A stretch of DNA of 64,000 nucleotides from the NCBI GenBank assembly GCA_017792445.1, contig CP051232.1, positions 434,001-498,000 on the forward strand, in the 5' to 3' direction. The DNA comes from Maritimibacter sp. (GTDB taxonomy: Bacteria; Pseudomonadota; Alphaproteobacteria; Rhodobacterales; Rhodobacteraceae). The position numbers and the translations under genes are program-made. The notes below the pieces were generated by a model. The model was given only the letters and a program-made list of their open reading frames with translations, was not told the DNA's origin and ran no database searches. Within the stretch, counting starts at the first letter, position 1; each line of letters begins with the position of its first letter. Positions 26,268-33,840 of this stretch are shown piece after piece.

Positions 26268-27164
26268 TCACGCTGCCGCTCTGCGCCTCAGGCGAGCCAG
26301 TATAGCAGGTGGCACGAGACGCGCAGCCGAGATGCGCGGCAAAGCATTCTCCCGGATGACACGGTCAGCGCCATACGCCATCAGGTACTTGTCATAGTTG
26401 TCGAAGTGACTGCGTGCGACGTCGTCGACGTAGGTCTCGGCAGCTGCCCCATTCGCAAAGATGACATCGTGATGTTCGGTCTCGATGTGGAAGTATGTCG
26501 CCCGATCGGGTAGTGCATCTATCGGTTCGTATCTTATCTCATCTCCATTAACCAAAGCGCCTGCATTGATCGCCAACCCCTCAAGGATCAGCGCATGATC
26601 GGCAGTCAGGATGAGATCGGTGTAGGGCAGACCCTCGCCTAGTGCACCTGCCTTGACACGAACCGGAACGAAACGTTCCGCAGGTGTGAAAAGCTTGGTA
26701 ACGGTTTGGTGCCCAATCCACAGCACTGGGACAGCTCCCCCATCTTGCGTCGAAACAAAGTCACCGACCTCCAGTTCTTCGATTGAGCGTGCCCCGTTGG
26801 GCGTAGCGATCTGGGTACCAGCAGCGAAACATACAGTTAGAGGAGCACTAACGACCTGCGGCGCCGGCGACAGCGTTCCCGTTGCGGTCGGAAATGCGCC
26901 CAGATCTTCTGGGCCATAGAGCGAGATCGTTCCGCCGGGCGTCGCCGTTTCGACGGCGACAAAAACCGTCCCATTCACCGTAACCGTACCAAGGTACTCT
27001 CCGCTATCTGTAGGGCCGCCACCACTGATGGTATCCGTGGCTTCAAACGCAGTGGAGCCTCCATCTCCGTCCGTCAGAGTTCCCGATCCGTTGTCGGATG
27101 CGTAGGAATAGTTGCCGCTATTGGGATCGTAGACGATGCGGAATGTGTAGTCGAAGTCGGCCAT
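26268..27164 (-). CDS. Hint-domain (hedgehog/intein-type) protein
   Basis: A 298-residue protein. The N-terminal ~105 residues are a glycine- and threonine-rich beta region without Cys. The Hint_2 domain starts at Cys112 (CFAAGTQIATPNGARSIEELEVGD) and continues through LILTADHALILEG and YFHIETEHHDVIFANG, ending in an Arg/Ala-rich tail. ATG 27164 has GGAGG upstream. Proteins of this kind are frequent in Roseobacter genomes and are thought to self-process or be secreted; the role is unknown. It lies alone, convergent to the L,D-transpeptidase operon. Confidence 0.87.
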   Translation of the reverse strand: MADFDYTFRIVYDPNSGNYSYASDNGSGTLTDGDGGSTAFEATDTISGGGPTDSGEYLGTVTVNGTVFVAVETATPGGTISLYGPEDLGAFPTATGTLSPAPQVVSAPLTVCFAAGTQIATPNGARSIEELEVGDFVSTQDGGAVPVLWIGHQTVTKLFTPAERFVPVRVKAGALGEGLPYTDLILTADHALILEGLAINAGALVNGDEIRYEPIDALPDRATYFHIETEHHDVIFANGAAAETYVDDVARSHFDNYDKYLMAYGADRVIRENALPRISAARLVPPAILARLRRRAAA

Positions 27165-27557
27165 GTTGGTCCTCCGGTTCCAGACGTCCGCCCCTCCGGG
27201 GAAGTTTGCCAGCTAGCCTCCGGCTATGTCAACTCGAGGTTGTATTTCGTCGAGGTACACCTTTGCAGCCTCCATGCGTAGGAATTTTGTGGAAGGCATC
27301 TTGGTAACAAAGAATATTTAAAATGAGCCTGGCGTCGAACGGACATTCAAGGCAATTGGCGAGAAAATCCGCCACTTGCTTTGGGCGCCCCCAAGGTGTG
27401 CACCCGCAAGCATCGAAGCATTGATTTGGTTTGTAGTAGAGTGCCGCCCGGATCCGTCCAGTGCCCAAAGGGAGCCTCCGCATTGGCTATTTATCGACAT
27501 GCCCAAGCAAGTCTTTTGAAAGGGTCGCCCGACGTTCACTTGAAACGGGCAGGATGC
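27165..27557. other. Intergenic stretch without a recognisable gene
   Basis: No reading frame here has a ribosome site and a protein-like sequence on either strand. It separates the Hint gene's start from the IS remnants and may hold that gene's promoter. Confidence 0.5.
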
Positions 27558-27735
27558 TGAGCTCCCGCAAAAATTCGGACACTGACATAAGCTACGATTT
27601 GCAACCTGCTGATGTTCGACGAGCAGGAGATCAGAGATGTCGAAACGGAAGCAGCACGCACCTGAGTTCAGGGCGAAGGTCGCGATGGATGCCCTAAAGG
27701 GTGAACCCGATCAGCAAGTGCAACGAGTAGCTTAA
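27558..27735 (+). mobile_element. Truncated IS3-family element, left end plus start of orfA
   Basis: TGAGCTCCCGCAAAAATTCG at 27558 looks like an IS terminal inverted repeat. It is followed 60 bp later by an orfA start at 27637. The frame begins MSKRKQHAPEFRAKVAMDAL, the normal beginning of this transposase type, but after KGE it diverges and stops at 27735, leaving 32 residues. The remainder of the element is missing. The other IS fragment follows directly. Confidence 0.72.
27637..27735 (+). pseudogene. Transposase orfA remnant (32 residues)
   Basis: It starts at ATG 27637 with MSKRKQHAPEFRAKVAMDALK, the conserved N-terminus of an IS3-type orfA. The family would continue with a helix-turn-helix and zipper for 60-70 more residues, but the frame ends at TAA 27733-27735. 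It cannot encode a working protein. Confidence 0.78.
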
Positions 27736-27771
27736 TTTACGCCAGATCCTGTCCAAGAGATGGGGAGTAGC

Positions 27772-27897
27772 TCAGATCTTCGCGGAAATCGACATGACCG
27801 CCTGCCAGCGTGATCCATGCTGACCCTCATTGTCGAGAACAAGGCGCACAGCAGGCTCGCACACTTCGGGGGAAAAATTGTTCGTGGTCTTGCTCAT
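27772..27897 (-). pseudogene. Second IS3-type orfA remnant (41 residues, opposite strand)
   Basis: Read on the minus strand from ATG 27897, the product begins MSKTTNNFSPEVCEPAVRL and contains EGQHGSRWQAVMSISAKI, a well-known IS3-family orfA N-terminus. It is cut by a stop after residue 41, before the rest of the helix-turn-helix. The matching IS end, TGAACCGCCCCGGGTTTGCC on the minus strand, lies at 27950, so the fragment covers 27772-27950. It abuts the oppositely oriented remnant at 27558-27735. Confidence 0.78.
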
Positions 27898-27998
27898 AAT
27901 GCTCCATCCTACTCAGAAGTTGGAGCCTCCGGCAAACCCGGGGCGGTTCAATCCGTGATCTTTTCTCGTTCGAAGCGGTCTTGAACTGGTCGCGCGAA

Positions 27999-28934
27999 TT
28001 AGTCCTGACCTTCCCTGCCACTGTTCGCACGTCTCAATGTCTCCGAGGGCGCCTCGCAAAATTGCTTTCTATAGGCTTGGCTTGCCCGACCGAAATGAAA
28101 GAGCCCGGCCTCCAAAGCGGCAGAGGTCACGGAGTTGCCAGCCATTCCGCTCTCTAGGCTTCGGCGCATCGCCAAAAGGCGCGTTTGGCTCAATTGGCTC
28201 CTCATCGTTTTTCCCGTTTGCGACTTCATCGCCTTCTGTAGCGTTCTAATGCTGACCCCGACTGCATCCGCGACGCTCGCGACTGAGAGTGGTTCGGCGT
28301 AGTGAGCTTCAATGTAAGCTACAGCGTCCTTCGCTACAGAAACCAAATGGGACGTCCGGCCCGTTGTCGCTTCGGCTGCCAAGATTAGCAATAGCGCGTC
28401 CTCGATTAGGGCTTCGAAGAGAAGCGCAGTTCTGTCCGAAACTGCATCAGACTGCGAAAGGCTGGCCATCGCGAACTTTATCAAGCTGGAGAGATGCGGC
28501 AGCCGGTGATCCACTGAAGAAACCACCGTCGTCTTGGGAAAACGTCGCGACCACGTCTTTGGCAAGAAAACAAGATAGCTCTCATAGGTCCCGCTCGAAG
28601 GATCGACGATCATGCGCGAATAGCGCTGGCATGGCTTGATGAGAGACATCTCCCCAACGCCGACGCTAAGTCGTTCGTTATCCAAATTGACCTCAGCCCG
28701 GCCAGCCTGCGGCAACGAGATGACGGGTCTGTCATTTTCAGCATAGGTTCCGGAATGTCCGGAGGAGCTGAGAAATACGATCTTATGTCCGTTTTCGCGC
28801 GGCTCGATCACGTTGTGAACGAAATGACCACGTCCCCGGTCGAAGCTATAATCTTGGACGGAGGGATACAGCGCGGGACCATGACCGACGTTTGCCTCGG
28901 TATAACGCTCTGTAACGACTGAGCTATTCGGCAT
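27999..28934 (-). CDS. AraC-family transcriptional regulator (block B)
   Basis: A 311-residue regulator with an N-terminal ligand-like half (NLDNERLSVGVGEMSLIKPC) and a C-terminal AraC domain at about 205-305: LSVASVADAVGVSIRTLQKAMK and the second helix pair in LEAGLFHFGRASQAYRKQFCEAPSETL. ATG 28934 is preferred over 28940 because GAGGG is better spaced. It is divergent from the lipoprotein-amidase-protease-CPBP-peptidase run that begins at 29183, and shares the fold and size of the AraC protein of block A. Confidence 0.86.
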   Translation of the reverse strand: MPNSSVVTERYTEANVGHGPALYPSVQDYSFDRGRGHFVHNVIEPRENGHKIVFLSSSGHSGTYAENDRPVISLPQAGRAEVNLDNERLSVGVGEMSLIKPCQRYSRMIVDPSSGTYESYLVFLPKTWSRRFPKTTVVSSVDHRLPHLSSLIKFAMASLSQSDAVSDRTALLFEALIEDALLLILAAEATTGRTSHLVSVAKDAVAYIEAHYAEPLSVASVADAVGVSIRTLQKAMKSQTGKTMRSQLSQTRLLAMRRSLESGMAGNSVTSAALEAGLFHFGRASQAYRKQFCEAPSETLRRANSGREGQD

Positions 28935-29182
28935 CCCCATCCCTCGATTTTCCCACGGCTCCGAGCCGGCGCTGGGCGACGCTTCTGCCGCCCGGCATGC
29001 CAAGGTCAGGTTTTCTGGCCTTCACCGGCAAAACGCGCAACCTGAAAGACCACGCTAGCACAAGTTCTCTGACTAAGCACCAGAAGTGGATATCCGAAAC
29101 GCAATCCGGATTGTCGAGGCCGGACACCTAAACGACGATAGTTACGGAATTCGCAGCTTATCGCTCCGAGAGAGGTCCAAAC

Positions 29183-29578
29183 ATGGCTAGCCAAGTGTCT
29201 TTGAAATGTCGTTCAATAGCGGTTCTGCTACCGGCCATATTCCTTCTGGCCGGTTGCCTTGAAACGAATGGGACCACAGGAGGCCTGACGCCACCGTCAG
29301 CTGCCGTGGCCGGTAAGGACAACACCGGCGACACCATTTCCGTGGCCCTTCGCATGCGCAACGACGGAAACCAGACCATAACCTTGTCTGGTGGCTTGGA
29401 TTACACCTGTACGGGAGTTCTTGATGAACCGCCCAGCCCCCGAGGATCGGAGCTTACGAACATCTACTGCACGGATGGTAACAATGGCACGGCTACCTTG
29501 GTCTATGGACCCGATGCTCAACCGTCCCAGTTCGTGTTTAGCCGCCCCGGACAGAACGCGGGATCGCTTCGTTTCTGA
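29183..29578 (+). CDS. Small lipoprotein carrying the C-terminal domain of the SH3b proteins
   Basis: A 131-residue predicted lipoprotein with lipobox LAGC (Cys at about 25). The mature region from about 50 is a beta-rich domain: ITLSGGLDYTCTGVLDEP, then GSELTNIYCTDGNNGTATLVYG. This matches the C-terminal part of the SH3b proteins at 20269 and 36053 in the order Cys-containing strand, G-x-SE spacer, Cys-containing strand, G-x-x-G turn. First gene of the plus-strand block after the divergent AraC gene; the amidase gene follows after 159 bp. Confidence 0.75.
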   Translation: MASQVSLKCRSIAVLLPAIFLLAGCLETNGTTGGLTPPSAAVAGKDNTGDTISVALRMRNDGNQTITLSGGLDYTCTGVLDEPPSPRGSELTNIYCTDGNNGTATLVYGPDAQPSQFVFSRPGQNAGSLRF

Positions 29579-29737
29579 CGAGCCTCTGATGCGAATGTGT
29601 GCAGGCCGGCGCTCCGACCTCGAATGCGGTCCTTCGCGTGCAATGCGGGAAGGACGCTCTTTTGGCTATGCAAGCGGTGTCAGTTCTTAATTAGGGAAAC
29701 TTCGTGACCCAGCCCAGTAACTCAAGGAAGCATCAAT

Positions 29738-31333
29738 ATGACATTGTTTATGCGACATACCGTTGCCAGCTTGTTGGTCATATGCACGGTCTTTGCCTAC
29801 CCCGTCGCGACAAAAGCTCAAGAGCTAGCCCAATCGCATCGGCTTAGGGCGCTGGATCTGGCGGCATTCGAGGGTGTCATTGAAGAGCTCTCTGACGAGA
29901 CAAATGGATTCCTCGACCAGTTTCTGGCCAACGCGACAATCCCCGAAATTCAGGCTTTAATGGCCAGCGGCCAGCTGACGTCAGAGGTCCTGACCGCCTA
30001 TTTTCTCGCCCGAATCGCCAAGTTCGACGACCGTCTGCGGACATACACTGAAATAAATCCTGCGGCGATGGAGGAAGCCCGCGCCGCCGATACGCTTCGC
30101 GCGGAAGGTAAGGTGCTCGGGCCCCTTCACGGCATCCCGGTCAGCCTGAAAGACAACATCGGAACCGCAGCTCCGATGCACACCACAGCCGGAGCAGAGA
30201 TCCTTCTGGACTACGCTCCAGTCGAAGACGCGCTCCTAGTAAAGCAGCTCCGGGACGGCGGTGCGGTCATCCTCGGCAAGGCCAACCTGTCAGAGTTCGC
30301 CGGAGCCATTTCAGTCGGGCTGTTCTTTGGCGGCTCCACTGCCGTCGCAGGGCAAGGCATGAATCCCCACGGTATGTTTCCGACCGGAGGCTCCAGTTCG
30401 GGATCGGCCGGGGCAGTTTCAGCAAACCTCGCCGTCGTAAGTGTCGGCAGTGAGACTTCCGGATCATTGGTCGCGCCGTCGGCTTGGCATAGCGTTGTCG
30501 GCATGAAGCCCAGCCGGGATCTTGTGAGCGGCGATGGTGTTATCCCGCTTCTGCTGAACAACGACTCTCCCGGGCCGATCGCACGCAGCGTGACAGATGC
30601 AGCCTTGTTGCTCGACATCATCGACACGGCGGAAATTGACTACTCTGCATCACTGTCACTCGATGCCCTAAGCGGCGTCAGCGTCGGGGTTCTCGCCAGT
30701 GAGATCGCAATCCAGCCTGGTAATGCAGACCTGCTGCAGCGAATCGCGGCGATCCTGGCGCTGACCGGCGCGCATATCTCACCAGCAAGCCTTGCCGGAT
30801 GGCAGTCCGCACTGGCGGAATTCGATCACTTTCTGGCCGGAGGCATACGCTATGACATGACCCCCTTCATCGGGAGCGTGAAGCCGGATATCGACGGCCC
30901 CGAGGCCCTGGCCGCCTACTATATCGCGCAGCCCGAAACACGCGCGCCATTCGGTACACCCGTTCTCGATATCAAAGTTGGTCAAGCCTCCGATCTGTCA
31001 GAAGCCGACTTTCGCGCTTTGGGAGATACCTTGACCAAAGCCGCAACCGACCTTCTGGAAACGGCCTTTGCCACCAGCGGGGCGGAGGTGCTTGTCAGCG
31101 TCGACAACGATCACTCCCAAGTCTACGCCACCGCCGGCTATCCCGCGATCACAGTGCCGTTGGGAGTCCGATCCGCCGGCGGTCTTTTGGCCATGCTCGG
31201 AATGGACAGCTCTGGCATGCCCGTCGGTGTCACGCTGATCGGCAAGCAGGGCGAGGATGCCGCGCTTCTCGGTTTTGCCTTCGCTTTCGAACAAGCTTCC
31301 AGATTTCGCCTTATCCCGGAGATTGCACGATGA
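29738..31333 (+). CDS. Secreted amidase (amidase-signature family)
   Basis: A 531-residue exported hydrolase. The signal peptide covers about 1-28 (SLLVICTVFAYPVATKAQ). The amidase-signature core has the catalytic Lys in GIPVSLKDNIG, the cis-Ser in GGSSSGSAGAV and the nucleophile Ser in GSETSGSLVAPS, close to the canonical GSDTGGS. ATG 29738 has AAGGA upstream. Family members hydrolyse amides and peptidoglycan-like or peptide amide bonds; the substrate is unknown. The stop overlaps the next gene's start as ATGA, so amidase and protease are translated together. Confidence 0.87.
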   Translation: MTLFMRHTVASLLVICTVFAYPVATKAQELAQSHRLRALDLAAFEGVIEELSDETNGFLDQFLANATIPEIQALMASGQLTSEVLTAYFLARIAKFDDRLRTYTEINPAAMEEARAADTLRAEGKVLGPLHGIPVSLKDNIGTAAPMHTTAGAEILLDYAPVEDALLVKQLRDGGAVILGKANLSEFAGAISVGLFFGGSTAVAGQGMNPHGMFPTGGSSSGSAGAVSANLAVVSVGSETSGSLVAPSAWHSVVGMKPSRDLVSGDGVIPLLLNNDSPGPIARSVTDAALLLDIIDTAEIDYSASLSLDALSGVSVGVLASEIAIQPGNADLLQRIAAILALTGAHISPASLAGWQSALAEFDHFLAGGIRYDMTPFIGSVKPDIDGPEALAAYYIAQPETRAPFGTPVLDIKVGQASDLSEADFRALGDTLTKAATDLLETAFATSGAEVLVSVDNDHSQVYATAGYPAITVPLGVRSAGGLLAMLGMDSSGMPVGVTLIGKQGEDAALLGFAFAFEQASRFRLIPEIAR

Positions 31334-32613
31334 CACCGAAATCCAGATTTGCGCTCGCCGCTGCAGCGGCTTGTCTTCTTTCAGCACCGCTCCTGCACGC
31401 GCAAGAAATCAAGATGTCGGCCGAGGATAAAGCGAAGCTTGATGTGTACAACACATTCCGAGCCGAGATCGACAACTTCCTTCCGACAGTCAACCTTTAT
31501 GAAGGGGTCGAGCTACCGGTGACCTTTCCGTTCCGGGACGTGATGGCTCATGTGGTCGTGGATGTGTCCTTTGACGGCGAGAACGCGCTTCCATTCATGC
31601 TCGACACCGGTGCGCCGACAATCGTCACAAATGAGCTGCTTGAAGAACGGGGCGGCGAGATAGTCTTTGAGTCGCCCGGACTGGCAGGCGGCGGAGCCCT
31701 AATCTGGACACCCACGACACTGATACCGTCCGCTATGATCGAAGGCGTCTTGCCTATCACCAGCTTGACTGCCGGGGCCGGCTGGGAAGCAGGTGGCGCT
31801 TTCTATTGCATCACACAGAACGGGTTGCTCGGCGCTCCGGCGATGCGCAACGGCGTCTGGCAGATCGACTACGGTGCGAACGAAATCACGGTGGCAGCAA
31901 GTGTAGACCAGCTTGATCACATCGATGGCGCCATAACCCTTCCCTTCTTCACCAAGCCCGACACGGTTTCACCAACCCCCCACGTCGAACTGCAGGTTGG
32001 TAACGGCACGCTGGAATTCGTCGTCGATACCGGCGGCGGCATCCCCCTTACCATCAACACCGAGGACCTGGCCTCCGTCGGCGTGGAGGTTCCAGAAGGA
32101 GCACCACAGATGGCCAACCTTGCAGGAGGAGCCGCGGGATCTTTCGAAATCGCACTCACCGCTCTGCAACTGCCCGTTGGGATCGCGGGAACCGAGATCA
32201 CCACGACCGTATTCGTAGGTGACGGCATGGCACCGGGAGTCGCCGGCAACATGGGGCACATGTTCTTGAAGGATTTCGTCGTGACCTTCGACTGGTCCTC
32301 CGAAACTATGTATCTCGACCCATTGGCCGAAGATGATGTTGCGCTTGGAATGACGGATTCACCAGCTGCCGGTATTGGTCTGCAACCCGATGGATCGCTG
32401 ATGGTGACCTCAATGGCGGTTGGCGGTCGAGCGGATGAGGCCGGGCTGACACTTGGCGAAAAGGTAGTGGCAATCAACGGCACGGACATCACCAGTAACG
32501 CCCCTGACCTTTATTGTGATCTGAGTGCGAGCGGGATCGAGACGATCACCACAGAAACAGGTCAGACCTACGACGTCAGCGAGATTGAAGGGTTTCTTAT
32601 CGGTGCCGAATGA
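31330..32613 (+). CDS. Secreted pepsin-like aspartic protease with C-terminal PDZ domain
   Basis: A 427-residue protein. The signal peptide is at about 1-25. Two retropepsin-type lobes each carry a DTG: DTGA at 92-95 (FMLDTGAPTIV) and DTGG at 233-236 (FVVDTGGGIPLTI), so both catalytic aspartates are in one chain. A PDZ domain occupies about 345-427 (AVGGRADEAGLTLGEKVVAINGTDI). This resembles the bacterial aspartyl-protease/PDZ proteins of the DUF family around retropepsins. It is coupled to the amidase by a 4-bp overlap, and the next gene starts 143 bp on. Confidence 0.85.
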   Translation: MTPKSRFALAAAAACLLSAPLLHAQEIKMSAEDKAKLDVYNTFRAEIDNFLPTVNLYEGVELPVTFPFRDVMAHVVVDVSFDGENALPFMLDTGAPTIVTNELLEERGGEIVFESPGLAGGGALIWTPTTLIPSAMIEGVLPITSLTAGAGWEAGGAFYCITQNGLLGAPAMRNGVWQIDYGANEITVAASVDQLDHIDGAITLPFFTKPDTVSPTPHVELQVGNGTLEFVVDTGGGIPLTINTEDLASVGVEVPEGAPQMANLAGGAAGSFEIALTALQLPVGIAGTEITTTVFVGDGMAPGVAGNMGHMFLKDFVVTFDWSSETMYLDPLAEDDVALGMTDSPAAGIGLQPDGSLMVTSMAVGGRADEAGLTLGEKVVAINGTDITSNAPDLYCDLSASGIETITTETGQTYDVSEIEGFLIGAE

Positions 32614-32756
32614 CGGCTTACAGAAGTCCGTACCGGCTGCTTTCGCACCCTTGGTCCGAGCGACAGTGATACCACATCGTGACCGTGATAAACTTGATGG
32701 TCTGACGCAATGCTCTCCACCCGTGAATTGACCCAAGGCTCAGAGGGATGAACGGA

Positions 32757-33668
32757 ATGGATTTGCGAAACGATCAGATCATACGCTTGGCAGGTGAGGC
32801 GAAGCGTCCGTCCAGTTGGTGGCTCGCGTGGATCGTGACGATCGTCATCATTGTCGGTGGAGGCATAGTCGGAACAGGCGTCGGCACCACGCTGCTGGGC
32901 GAAGACCCAACTAACCCGTTGCACCAGTACACGGAGCTCTTCGTGTTTGGTGGCTCCTTGCTGCTCCTTTTTCTTTGGGTGCGATTCAAAGAAGGCCGGT
33001 CTCTGCCAACGGTCGGCTTTCGTGGACACGGCGCTGTCCGGAAATTTCTGATGGGTCTCGCGATCGGTGGGGTCATGATGACCTTGCCCGTGCTATTTCT
33101 GTTGATGGCCGGAATCTATGAGGCCGGGGCAAGCGCGCATACCGTTTCGGGACTGGCGGCGCTTTTCCCGATGGTGCCGCTACTGGCCGTGTTCGTGATC
33201 CAGGGATCTACGGAAGAAGCCGTGACCCGCGGCTACATGCTGCAGATGGGGGGACGTCAACTTCCCGGCTGGATCGCAATCTTGGGCAGCTCCTGTCTCT
33301 TCGCCGTTGTCCACGTCAACTTCGATCCGTTCATCCTGATGTTCCTCTTTCTATACGCGGTCTTCGCGTGTCTTGTTGCGTTGCAGCAGGGTTCGCTCTG
33401 GTTGATCAGCGGCATCCATGTCGGGTGGAACTTCTTTCAGGGCAACGTGTACGGCCTCCCGGTCAGCGGGCACCCCCGCGCAACGGCGCTGTTCAGTATT
33501 GGCCCGGCAGAGGGAAGCTCGGAGCAGATGTCCGGAGGGGATTTCGGTGTTGAAGCCAGCCTTCCTGGTCTCGTCGTGCTAATTGTCGCCCTGCTTATCG
33601 CTTGGCGTGCCTTCCAGAACCGACCCGCCGCACATGAGCGGTACACCAAGCTTGCGGAAGGCCAATGA
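32757..33668 (+). CDS. CPBP-family intramembrane metalloprotease (canonical motifs)
   Basis: A 303-residue membrane protein with about eight helices. All CPBP motifs are intact: EExxxR at 153-158 (STEEAVTRGYML), His186 in FAVVHVNFDP, and His221 with Asn225 in GIHVGWNFFQG. A roughly 40-residue loop precedes the last helix. ATG 32757 is chosen because GAGGGA lies eight bases ahead; the ATG at 32748 is too close to it. It is the block-B counterpart of the CPBP gene at 21823 and lies between the aspartic protease and the peptidase paralogue. Confidence 0.88.
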   Translation: MDLRNDQIIRLAGEAKRPSSWWLAWIVTIVIIVGGGIVGTGVGTTLLGEDPTNPLHQYTELFVFGGSLLLLFLWVRFKEGRSLPTVGFRGHGAVRKFLMGLAIGGVMMTLPVLFLLMAGIYEAGASAHTVSGLAALFPMVPLLAVFVIQGSTEEAVTRGYMLQMGGRQLPGWIAILGSSCLFAVVHVNFDPFILMFLFLYAVFACLVALQQGSLWLISGIHVGWNFFQGNVYGLPVSGHPRATALFSIGPAEGSSEQMSGGDFGVEASLPGLVVLIVALLIAWRAFQNRPAAHERYTKLAEGQ

Positions 33669-33840
33669 TCCCGCGGCCTGTCGCCTTTGTCCGAACGGTC
33701 TTCTACGGAATCAGGACAGACCCACGACGTCGGCAAAGTAGGGCTAATTCTGCGCCACTTCACCCATCATCCGGTCCAGGCGCTCGAACCTGCGCGCCAG
33801 GACAAACCCGTAGATCGCGAAAGCCAAGGAGTTTTGCACA

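Noticed and set aside
26188-26397. 69-codon plus-strand frame overlapping the Hint gene's 3' end
   Set aside because: Most of it is antisense to the Hint domain and no ribosome site precedes it.
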